Shown here piece by piece: positions 12,239-20,692 of a stretch of DNA of 64,000 nt (positions are counted from its first letter, which is position 1; every line of letters begins with the position of its first letter). This DNA is from Ichthyophis bannanicus (Eukaryota; Chordata; Amphibia; Gymnophiona; Ichthyophiidae): contig CM066033.1 of assembly GCA_033557465.1 (NCBI GenBank), positions 592,006,438-592,070,437 of the forward strand, in the 5' to 3' direction. Position numbers and translations under genes: made by a program. Under the pieces are notes generated by a model that saw only the letters and a program-made list of their open reading frames with translations, made no database searches and was not told the DNA's origin.

Positions 12239-13683
12239 GATTGATTTAGATGAAAAGGCGAAACCACCTTTGGCATAAAATGTGTATGAGTTCTGAGAAC
12301 AACCTTATCATGGTGAAACCTTGTATAAGGGGGATCAGCCACTAAAGCTTGCAATTCACTAATGTGACGTGCGGAGGTGATTGCAATTAGGAAGATGACC
12401 TTCCAGGATAAAAACTTTAGGGTTGTTGTGGCTAAAGGTTCAAAGGGCGGTTTCATGAGCTGTCCAAGAACTAGATTTAAATCCCATGCAACCAGTGGTG
12501 GCCTAATGGGAGGCTCTGTTAAGAGAAGACCTCTCATAAATCTTGCTATGAGTAGATGAGAGGAAATTGGCTGTCCATTTAGAGGCTTATAGGAAGCTGC
12601 AATTGCACTAAGATGGACTCTTACTGAATTGGTCTTTAAACCAGAATTTGATAAATGAAGTAGGTACTCTAGTACCAATTCCAAAGGTATCACAAGGGAG
12701 TTTAAGCCCTTTTGAGAACACCATATAGTAAAACGTTTCCACTTAAAGGCGTAAGAACGTCTTGTGGAAGGTTTTCTCAAAGCTTGAAGGATATCCTTTA
12801 CCTGTTGGGAAAGGTTAAGATCCTGCAGGTCTAGGCTTTCAGCAACCAGGCCCTGAAATGCAGGGATTGGGGATTCGGGTGCCATAGCATCCAGTTCTCT
12901 TGGGAGAGAAGATCTGGAGCACACCCTAACTCTAGAGGTGCAGCTTGAGAGAGATGTAGAAGTAGGGGATACCATGTTTGACGTGGCCACCGTGGCGCTA
13001 TGAGGATCATACAACCTCTGTCTCTCTGAAGCTTGAAGAGTGTTTTGGGAATGAGGGGAATGGGTGGGAAGGCACAGAGGAAGTCCTGACCCCAGTAAAG
13101 GAGGAAGGCGTCCCTTGACTGGCAATTGTGAGCCGGAATTCTGGAACAGAACCGGGGAAGTTTGGCATTCAGTGGACTTGCAAAAAGGTCTATGTCTGGG
13201 GTTCCCCAGATCTGAAATATCCTTGTCACCTGGTCTAGGTGTAGAGACCATTCGTGAGGCAACAGTACTCGGCTGAGTTTGTCTGCCCAAAGGTTTTGAA
13301 TGCCTGGAAGATATACCACGAGAAGGTGAATTTGATGCTCTCTGGCGAGGGCCCATAGTCGTAAAGCTTTGTTGCATAATGACAGAGAGCCCGTTCTCCC
13401 CTGCTTGTTCACGTAGAACATGGCTACTTGATTGTCTGTCTGGACTAGGACTGTCTTGTAGCTGAGCTGGGCATGGAATACTCGAAGAGCTAGATAGATT
13501 GCTATGAGTTCTAGGAGGTTTATGTGAAGACAAGCCTCCTGTGGAGTCCAGATACCCTGGGTAGAGAGATGGTGCAGGGGTGCTCCCCATCCTACCTGTG
13601 ATGCATCTGTTGTTAGGGTGGCCTGGAATAGGGGTTGTTGGAAAGGAGACCCCACTAAAAGATTCTCCAGTGATTGCCACCAT
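12239..13683 (-). pseudogene. DIRS-A tyrosine recombinase, N-terminal and core part
   Basis: An uninterrupted frame begins at 13683 and crosses the LINE junction, stopping at 12151 inside LINE sequence, so the last 30 or so residues of that frame are chimeric. The recombinase-like part begins about residue 265 with LNLSQQVKDILQALRKPSTR. It continues through WDLNLVLGQLMKPPFEP to the catalytic arginine region ITSARHISELQALV. The first 250 codons overlap the RNase H frame in another phase, as is usual in DIRS elements. The enzyme would integrate a circular DNA copy without an integrase. It is disrupted by the L2-like insertion. Confidence 0.85.
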
Positions 13684-13710
13684 TGTAGGGACAAGATCAG
13701 TTGTTGTGAG
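12831..13710 (-). pseudogene. DIRS-A RNase H and C-terminal domain of the RT protein
   Basis: The frame from 13694 to 12831 has all RNase H acidic landmarks: LTTDASQVGWGA, INLLELIAIYLAL, LVQTDNQVAMFYVNKQG and NLWADKLSR. A DIRS-typical region with PDIDLFASPLNAKLPRF follows, and the frame ends AWLLKA. That end position matches DIRS-B and DIRS-C, so this stop is natural. RNase H removes the RNA strand during cDNA synthesis. The upstream RT part is cut off at 13710 by a LINE insertion and resumes at 25051. Confidence 0.88.
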
Positions 13711-13923
13711 TTTATTTATTTATTTATGTATTTATTTATTTAGACAGATTTGTATGCCACCTTTTCCTTCAATCAAGGTGGTCACGTCACATCACAATTG
13801 GAGGGTTACATTTAACATTAGGGTATGTGTAGACATTTAGACAGTACAGTTACTTAAAAGTAATTAGACAGTACATTTAACATGAAGGTATTTAATAACG
13901 TGGTATGAAAGATTTGTGTGTGT

Positions 13924-15393
13924 GGTGTCACACCCTGCTCGGCCAGCAGTGTAGTATACTGGTTGGGCTACAGGGGGACCATTTATTGAAAGGATTGTAG
14001 TTGGGCTCCTTTGCAATAAGATAGTTGAGACCCGAGTGGTAAGGTCAAATCAAGGTTTTATTTCCCCTCCCAGGGTTTGGATTATAACACAGGTAACAAA
14101 AGAACAAAAGCCATACACTCTGGCAAAAAGGATAAAGTAAAGTCTGGTGCTTTTAAACAGGCAGTTAAATCACTTCCAGCATCGTATATCTTCAGCACAA
14201 TGAAAACCTATCGTTTATCACAGCCAATGTACAGTCCATCTGGTAGTCAGATAATTCAGGCTCTGGCGGATCAATTATCATTGATTCAATCTGACTGTCA
14301 TCTGCATAACCTTGTTGCCTATAGTGTGTTGGCAGATTATTCTCCTCTGCCAGCTCCCTTGACCTCCCTACTACTTCCTCCAGCAGGTAAGGGTCAGAGT
14401 CACCATATCTTGGCATGCAATTCCAATAAGACTTATGTCCTTTATTTTATTTTATTTATTTTATTTAACAATTCTTCTATACCGCGCTATTAAAATCAGC
14501 GCGGTGTACATCGAACAAAGGTACTACAATGTATAACTTCTAGGTGAAAAAGACTTGTAAGCAGCTTTACCTTGGTTAATTAGCCCACCTTCTTGGTTTG
14601 AGGCAGGAGAAAAGCTATGCACAGCTTCATTCAGTAGGGGTTTAAACCTCAGAGGCTTTTCTCTATGCTTAGGCTGTTTGTCACCCTCTTCCAACATACA
14701 GATGTCTGGCACCGTATATTCTTTCTTTCTTGAGGCTTGTACTTGCTTTCCAGTTATTCTGACTGGTACTTTCTCCTTATAAATGCCTTCACCATAAGGT
14801 ATATGTTTGGAGGCTTGGTTAAAAGGTTTTTGAGCCTTTCTCCTCCAATTAAGACTATCAGCTGTTATCTGCCTTTCTCTTTCACATTCAGAATTAAAGT
14901 CACTCACATCAGTTTTCCTACCAGCCCAAAGCAGACGTTGCTTCCCAGATTCAAACCTCAACTTGCACTCAGTATCCAGCTGGTTCTCATTCAGCACGTC
15001 TCTCCTGCTTCCAGTTACTGGTTTCACTGAATCTTCCAAACTGCTTTCTCTGGAGTTACCGGAGCTACCAAAGCCAAAGTCAGAACTCCTTCTCCAGCTC
15101 CTGCTATTGCTGCTCCTACTACCGCCACTATTGCTTCCCCTATTCTCTAATGAACGTCCCTTATACGTTTTCTGAGGCTCTACTCCAGCCCTTCCCCCTC
15201 CCAGGTGAAAGCTATTAGAGCTAAGAGCTGGGGAATGCCTATCAGCTGTGCAGGGTTCTTTCCCTCGTGGCTGGGAATGTTTATGTTGCTCTTGGCAACT
15301 GGGTGTCCTGATATCTTCCTTCCTGCTAGAAACAGCCCTATTACTCATAGGTTCCTCTGCTTTCCTATCACAGGATATCTTTTCCCCATTACA
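13924..15393 (-). repeat. 3' LTR of the Gmr1-like element
   Basis: Nearly identical to 23068-24445, except for a roughly 89-base insertion at 14444-14532. Minus-strand start TGTAATGGGG, end TGTGACA. It contains most of an ORF (see 14192-15489). Confidence 0.93.
14444..14532 (-). mobile_element. short L2/SINE 3'-tail insertion in the 3' LTR
   Basis: Present only in this LTR. It has the TTTATTTATT end and the ACCGCGCTATT ... GCGCGGT hairpin also seen in the SINEs at 41328 and 46597. It postdates insertion of the LTR element. Confidence 0.75.
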
Positions 15394-15410
15394 TATCCCC
15401 CCTCTTAAGA
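15394..15410 (-). other. polypurine tract
   Basis: On the minus strand AAGAGGGGGGATA lies immediately before the 3' LTR start TGTAATGGGG. This is the plus-strand primer site of LTR elements. Confidence 0.8.
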
Positions 15411-15513
15411 TATTACAGGCTGCGGCTCCCTGAGTCTGCCAGCCTGTAATCTTATTTCTATGAGGTGAACCACCTGCCTTTTTGACCAACAGTACGGTGG
15501 CCGTTCTGTCTTG

Positions 15514-16272
15514 TCAAGGTTTTAACAGATTTACGTGATATACTTGTCGTCGCCCTTGGTCATTCTCCACCTTATAGGAGACGGGCCCGACCTTTTCCAC
15601 TATTGTGTAGGGTCCTTTCCATCGGGATTCAAATTTGGGACCAACCTCTGCTACTAGGACTAAAACCTTATCCCCGACTTCTAATTGTCGTGTCTTGGTT
15701 CCCCGATCATAATAGTGTTTCTGCTTACGCTGGCTAGCCTGCAGATTATCTATTGATACTCGGGAGGTCCTCTCTAGGCGGCTCCTAAGATTCCTAAGAA
15801 ATCGGGGTACCCCTATCTCTGCTTCATTTGGTTCGACCCATTGTTCCCTTAGGATATCCAATATTCCCCTTGGAACCCGGCCAAATAAAAGCTCGTAGGG
15901 CGATGCCCCTAAGGACGCCTGTACGCGCTTTCGGCACACGTACAAGACAAATGGGAGCATATTATCCCATTCGCGCATTTTCCCTTCCAAGCTCCTTCGC
16001 AACATCTGTTTGATGGATTGATTCATCTTCTCCACTAAGCCGTTAGCTTGAAGATGATAGGCGGAAGTTCGAATATGCCTCACCCCAAAAGCGTCCCATA
16101 CCCTGGCTAAGTGTCTTGAGGTGAAATTACTTCCCTGATCCGTCAGGATTTCCTGGGGAAACCCGATTTCACAGAACAGCTTTATCAGCTCGAGGGCTAT
16201 GGTCTTGGCCGAGATGTTGCGTAATGGAATGGCCCATGGAAAATAAGTTGCCTGGTCCATGATTACCAGTAT
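15514..16272 (-). pseudogene. Gmr1-like integrase, catalytic core and C-terminal part
   Basis: The frame begins inside the integrase at YILVIMDQATYF and ends YHVNLLKP. Counting from the Met at 16260, the second catalytic Asp is in LTDQGSNF (residue 41) and the Glu is in NGLVEKMN (residue 77), giving the D-x35-E spacing of retroelement integrases. A GPY/F module, RWKGPYTIVEKVGPVSYKV, lies near residue 215. The first catalytic Asp is on the other side of the inserted solo LTR (AMDIIGPI, near 20733). The enzyme would insert the double-stranded cDNA. It is broken here by the 4.4-kb solo LTR insertion and by a TAG after CPAC (20815). Confidence 0.92.
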
Positions 16273-16285
16273 GTACTCTGATTAG

Positions 16286-17251
16286 GAAGCTTATCATAGC
16301 TCAGGTAGGAGCTATAGAAAAGATGATGTGACTCTGAACAAGCAACCTGTCAGTTCTGGTAGAAGTAAGAAAACAGAGTTTTCACATAAAAGACTACCAG
16401 TCCCAGAATGCACCAGGTTTCCAGCAGCCATGAGAGGGGCTGAAGTGAGAAAACGTGTGTGCAATCAAGAGAGCTATGAGGTAATCCCTAAGCACTCATC
16501 TCAAAGGGCAGGACCTGATTCAACACAGCTGCGCTGTGTTAGGGAGGAGCACACATTAGGATAGAATAAGAATAGAGCTTATTCTTCAGATAATAGCTAC
16601 AGGGGGAGCGACAGCAATGGCTACAAGCTCCAGCCCAGCTTCAGACACAGATACAGCAACAACTTCAAGCTCAAGCACCAGTATCACCTGGAGAAACAGA
16701 AGCCAAGCCAAGCGGATAGAGAAAGAAGGAAACTCTCTGGAAGGAAGAGAAGAAAGCCCATTGGATGGTCTGGGAGAGTCCAAGGCAGTACCTATACTGG
16801 GAGGTATTCCAAATGCCAGCAGAGTCCATTGGACTGGAGTCAGCCAGAGGAATGGAATGGCAGAGATAGGAATCACCAGTGGCTACCTGGAAGAAAGAAG
16901 ACTGCTCGTGGAAAGGACTTTCAGACCTATGCCAGAAGGTATGTGAGGAAAGATCCAGTGTCCAGGGATCAAGATTGGAAGGCTGGACATCAGAACTGGA
17001 TTACATACTGGCCAGGCTATACAGAGAGGAATTATGATAGCAGGAGAGGCTCAAGTATGAACACTGATCCAGACCCTATCTATAATAGTGAATGGCAGCA
17101 AGGGAATAAGCATTCTCATGATAGTGCCTTAATGAAAGACTCGTCTGTGCCAATGTATGATAGTGACCCTATGCTGATTGATGAAGGGGAAGATACAGCA
17201 GATGAAACTATTAATTACATGGACTGTTCTTTATCCAAGTGCTATTGCTAG
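16286..17251 (+). pseudogene. LTR-encoded MDC-tail ORF (family II), copy 1
   Basis: A frame of 322 codons runs from the LTR start (EAYHSSGRSY) to a C-terminus ending MDCSLSKCYC, with one in-frame TAG at 16562-16564. The related copy at 36879-38266 has Gln there. The protein is rich in Arg, Lys, Ser and Trp. It has a basic middle (RRYVRKDPVSRDQDWKAG near 16940) and an acidic tail with PMLIDEGED before the final MDC motif. No early ATG is conserved, and in the other copy the frame is open from the LTR edge, so translation may begin upstream of the LTR in a full element. No known domain is recognised. Confidence 0.65.
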
Positions 17252-17522
17252 CTTTCTGTGAGCAAACACATCAGCCATCACAAAGAAACCTAACTTTGTT
17301 CTTTATTTCCACTGCAAACAGCTCTTAAAGCAGGATTTGGGTTCACACAGTAGCAGCCAGCCAGCTAAAGGCTTTCAGCTGGTCAATTGATAGTAATTAA
17401 AGCTGCACCTGATTGTGTGTGTGAGCAAGGGAGAATCACTGCTGGGATCTGTGTGGAAAATAAGCAGAAGTTAACCTAACAAGCAAAGTTCATTTATTTC
17501 TTTGTGCCTTTGTATTTGGTAA

Positions 17523-17562
17523 CACAGGTACACTACCAAAAAACTGCCTCCAGTTTTGCAAC
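17523..17562 (+). repeat. left terminal inverted repeat of the DNA transposon
   Basis: CACAGGTACACTACCAAAAA then ACTGCCTCCAGTTTTG. It pairs with 20308-20359 apart from a longer A/T run on the right. Confidence 0.8.
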
Positions 17563-18026
17563 TGATTCCTATAGATTTTGGAGTGCTGAATCCAGGAAAA
17601 ATAGCCAAAATGTTCCATCACGTCACGTTTTCTTGCAAAATTAGATTTCTTACCCATATAAGGAATGTTCACATAATTTCTTTTTAGCCGACTGCAGTTT
17701 ATTTTCTTGGCCCAAAATAGAGGTTGTAATGGTTAACTAACTAGAAACACTCCCTCATGATATTTTAGAGTGTTTTGTATTCATTTTATACATTAACAGG
17801 ACAATTGGGAGGCGAGGGGCTAAATCCAGTACTCGCGCTGGCGCATGTTCTTTCCTGTTCGCCTCGCCTCGTTCGCTCGCTCAAACACGGTGGTTGTGAC
17901 ATGAACGTTCCTGTCAAATTTCAGTTTCTTGCAAGTTCATTATTACCTTTTGTTTGCTCAGTCGTAATCCAGCTTTATTCCGAAGTGGTTCACTACAGTT
18001 GTAGTTTGCAGTGCTGTGTATTTGTG

Positions 18027-18359
18027 ATGGCTCACAGAGCCAGAGGTTGCGTCAACTCTCCAGACAGTTTTTGTTTTATTTGTGGGGAATATACCGTGAA
18101 AAAGCGGCAGAGGAACATTTCTGCATTTATTAAAAAAGTATATTTTGCCTATTTCGGTTTGAACTTAGGCGATCAAGACAAACCGTGGGCTCCTCACAAA
18201 GTGTGCAAGACATGTGAGGAAGATCTACGCTTATGGATGAAAGGTAAAAAACAAGCATTTCGTTTCGGAATACCTATGATGTGGCGTGAACAAAGAGACC
18301 ACAGCAGTGACTGCTATTTTTGCTCTTGCATTGTGAAGGGATACAACTTAAAAAAATAA
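18027..18359 (+). pseudogene. orphan transposase-like protein, N-terminal zinc-binding part
   Basis: The ATG at 18027 opens a frame reading MAHRARGCVNSPDSFCFICG. Cysteine pairs follow at FCFICG, VCKTCEE and CYFCSC, spaced like a zinc-binding DNA-recognition module. The frame ends at a TAA right after a run of seven A (18350-18356). One base fewer in that run would join it to the downstream frame, which already reads NVISYPNLPSAIMPMPHS across the gap. I read this as a one-base insertion in a homopolymer; the shift does not match a standard -1 slippery site. I recall similar uncharacterised proteins repeated in many animal genomes but cannot name the family. Confidence 0.7.
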
Positions 18360-18396
18360 GAACGTAATAAGTTACCCCAACCTTCCCTCAGCAATT

Positions 18397-19755
18397 ATGC
18401 CTATGCCTCATAGCAACGAAGTACCTGTGCCTGAACCACCAAACTCTTTGGATCATATTTGTGTGGACGGTTCTGATCATGATGAGACTCATCAGATGGC
18501 TTTTCCCGATGAGTCCAGTACTTCCGAGTTTGAAACTGAACCAGATCCGAAACCTGAACTTTTCTCTCAAGCTGAATTGAATGATTTAGTCCGGGATTTA
18601 GGACTCCCAAAAGATGCTGCCCAACTGCTAGGTTCTCGGCTTAAACAGAAAAATCTATTGTCACCAGGAACAACTTTTTATTGGTACCGCAACCGCGAGA
18701 CACAATTTTTGAAGTATTTCAGCAAAGAGGAAGATTTGGTATTTTGCAACGATATATACGGAGTGATGGAAAAGTTTAAACTCAAGTATGATCCTGCTGA
18801 ATGGCGGCTGTTCATTGATTCGTCAAAAGACAGCATACAAGGTGTTCTTCTTCATAATGGCAACACATTCGCTTCAGTTCCTATTGCTCACTCTGTTATT
18901 CTCCAAGAAAAATACGAGAATTTGGCCCTGATTCTTCAGAAGATTCGTTATGATGAGCATAAGTGGATGATTTGTGGAGACTTTAAAATTCTATCCATGC
19001 TATTAGGGCAGCAATCCGGATTCACCAAATATCCCTGCTTCCTTTGCTTGTGGGATAGCCGGGCCCGCGACCTACATTGGGGGAAAAAAGACTGGCCAAT
19101 TCGGGAGTATTTGAGACCCGGTGAGAAAAATGTTCTTCATGAGAGCTTGGTACCTCGTGATAAAATTCTATTACCACCTCTCCACATTAAGTTGGGTCTC
19201 ATTAAGCAATTCATCAAGTCCCTTCCAAAAGATGGTGAGTGCTTTCGGTACCTTTGCTCAAAGTTCCCCCGACTTTCTGAAGCAAAGCTAAAGGAAGGAG
19301 TGTTTGTTGGCCCTGATATAAGGAAACTCATTTCAGATGGAGCATTCGCTGAAACGATGTCTGAGAAGGAAAAAGAAGCCTGGGATTCCTTCAAGGATGT
19401 TGTTCTCAAATTCTTGGGGAACAGGCGGGATGAGAACTATAAGGATATTGTTGCCAGGATGCTCAATGCCTTCAAAGAACAAGGCTGTAACATGAGCCTG
19501 AAAGTCCATTTCTTGCACTCCCATGTGAACTACTTTCCCGAAAACTTGGGGGCGTACAGTGAAGAACAAGGTGAAAGGTTTCACCAGGACATCAAGGACG
19601 CAGAGAGAAGGTACCAAGGAAGATGGAACACCACTATGATGGCTGATTTCTGCTGGTTGCTGCTGCGGGAAACCCCAGATGAAAAATACGCCAAGCAGCG
19701 CACCAAGAGAAGCATTCGGGGGAAGAAGAAATGGGCCCACCAGGAGATTGATTGA
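18397..19755 (+). CDS. orphan transposase-like protein, candidate DDE core (452 codons)
   Basis: An uninterrupted frame. An acidic linker (about residues 20-55) is followed by a region with RNase H-fold-like landmarks: Asp141 in RLFIDSSKDS, Asp195 in MICGDFKIL, and a zinc-type CFLCLWDSR pair (Cys214, Cys217). Much later comes HFLHSH (His371, His374) and a glutamate cluster in ENLGAYSEEQGERFHQDI (382-399). This Asp-Asp-...-Glu layout with an intervening Cys pair resembles DDE transposases, and the flanking TIRs support that role, but the assignment is inference. The C-terminus is basic (KRSIRGKKK). The true start is probably at 18027. The intact length despite several insertion layers suggests recent activity. 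Confidence 0.7.
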   Translation: MPMPHSNEVPVPEPPNSLDHICVDGSDHDETHQMAFPDESSTSEFETEPDPKPELFSQAELNDLVRDLGLPKDAAQLLGSRLKQKNLLSPGTTFYWYRNRETQFLKYFSKEEDLVFCNDIYGVMEKFKLKYDPAEWRLFIDSSKDSIQGVLLHNGNTFASVPIAHSVILQEKYENLALILQKIRYDEHKWMICGDFKILSMLLGQQSGFTKYPCFLCLWDSRARDLHWGKKDWPIREYLRPGEKNVLHESLVPRDKILLPPLHIKLGLIKQFIKSLPKDGECFRYLCSKFPRLSEAKLKEGVFVGPDIRKLISDGAFAETMSEKEKEAWDSFKDVVLKFLGNRRDENYKDIVARMLNAFKEQGCNMSLKVHFLHSHVNYFPENLGAYSEEQGERFHQDIKDAERRYQGRWNTTMMADFCWLLLRETPDEKYAKQRTKRSIRGKKKWAHQEID

Positions 19756-20307
19756 CCCAAGAATGACTTTAAAATCTAAACTGTGTTGACAAATATCGTG
19801 TTTTTACTAAACTTTGAAATAAAATTTTGCTAGTTATTACCACAGTGTCGGATCTCATTTATTAGAATTTTATTTTCACACCATCGGGTGTTTGTCTTCA
19901 TGTATTGCAATGGTGCGGTTTGCGTTTTCTATTCTTACATACATACCTGTACAACATTTTTTGCACATTTCTTTGCTTTGCTTTGTTTCTAATCTCGCTC
20001 TTATATGCTCAATGTTTGTGCACATGTATGTGGCTGTTTTAAGTGCAGACAATTTTGCTACCATCACAGTGTGTTTTGTTGACATTACTCTATTCTTATG
20101 TGCTGCCTTGTTACAATTTTCTTTATTCTTATTTGAATAACTACTAAACAATTAGTATAAAGAATTCATCCAAGAAACGTTTATCTCGATCGCACTCAAT
20201 CTGAAATGTTCACCTCAAACTGCTAACCCAATGTAGCAAAAAATCTGTATGTGATGGAGCAAATTGGTTACCAGATTTGGATTCAGCGCACCAAAAAACG
20301 TAAAAAT
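19756..20307 (+). other. 3' non-coding part of the DNA transposon
   Basis: AT-rich sequence with AATAAA at 19820-19825, 65 bases after the stop codon, which is a plausible polyadenylation signal. No further coding signal. Confidence 0.6.
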
Positions 20308-20359
20308 CAATCGAAACATTAGAGGCAGTTTAAAAAAAAATTTTTTTAGTGTACCTGTG
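20308..20359 (-). repeat. right terminal inverted repeat of the DNA transposon
   Basis: The minus strand reads CACAGGTACACTAAAAAAAT and then AAACTGCCTCTAATGTTTCG, matching the left end. Confidence 0.8.
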
Positions 20360-20692
20360 ATTATTTGCTAAGAAAACATTAGCTAATTGCCTGACAAGCT
20401 GAAGGTTGTTTTTCTGATTTGCTTTGTGACTTTTTGTTATCCATTTAAACACTGCAAGCAAGTAACCTCATTTATATTGCTACCAAGCATATTTGTGCTG
20501 GGTGAATTAAACCCCATCAATAAAAGAAGTATTTTATTGGCCTTACCACTGGTATCACAACTCAATTATTGTCTTCAGCTGTGTTTGGGAGTGAAAGAAC
20601 TACATTACCCACAATACCTTGCAAGAATCATATGAATATATGCATCGTCAAGATTGTGTAAGTTCTCACCCTAGGCAGCCGTCTGACAGTAC

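Larger units (their letters stand above)
14192..15489 (-). pseudogene. LTR-encoded MDC-tail ORF (family I), 3' LTR copy, interrupted
   Basis: The same protein as at 23333-24400, read here in two pieces. The first (15489-14524, 321 codons) starts 96 bases upstream of the LTR. It crosses the polypurine tract with no stop and enters the LTR frame, so the frame is open across the LTR edge. A small SINE-tail insertion (14444-14532) then breaks it. The C-terminal part (14416-14192) ends DYQMDCTLAVINDRFSLC. The residues before the LTR (VKKAGGSPHR) follow a stop that ends the integrase in the same frame. In an intact element this ORF would be expressed from the 3' LTR of a transcript begun in the 5' LTR. 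No function is recognised. Confidence 0.7.
17523..20359 (+). mobile_element. TIR-bounded DNA transposon with orphan transposase-like protein
   Basis: The ends are inverted repeats. The left side begins CACAGGTACACTA and continues to AAACTGCCTC. The complement of the right side begins CACAGGTACACTA and reaches AAACTGCCTCTAATG. The interior holds one protein split by a one-base frameshift (18027-18359 and 18397-19755) with about 500 bases of AT-rich sequence on either side. The target duplication is unclear; the flanks read GGTAA and ATTATT. It sits inside a solo LTR inside a young LTR element, so it is among the most recent insertions in the window. Confidence 0.82.
16277..20688 (+). mobile_element. 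solo LTR, family II copy 1, in the Gmr1-like integrase
   Basis: Flanked by GTAC at 16273-16276 and 20689-20692. Removing the insert and one GTAC rejoins the integrase codons for FQY-ILV exactly. The insert starts TCTGATTAGG (probably TGTGATAAGG originally, compare the copy ending at 38266) and ends GTCTGACA. AATAAA lies at 20519-20524. No gag-pol or second LTR is present, so it is a solo LTR left by LTR-LTR recombination, or a single long LTR unit. A DNA transposon occupies 17523-20359, leaving about 1.57 kb of LTR. Confidence 0.85.

Noticed and set aside
14737..15433. Leu/Ser-rich plus-strand frames in the LTR, some with membrane-like stretches (also 23789-24517)
   Set aside because: Antisense shadows of the Arg/Ser/Glu-rich LTR ORF; hydrophobicity results from complementing those codons.
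18340..18360. Programmed -1 frameshift in the DNA transposon
   Set aside because: The A-run does not place the -1 frame on the downstream ORF; the needed shift is +1, so a simple one-base insertion is likelier.
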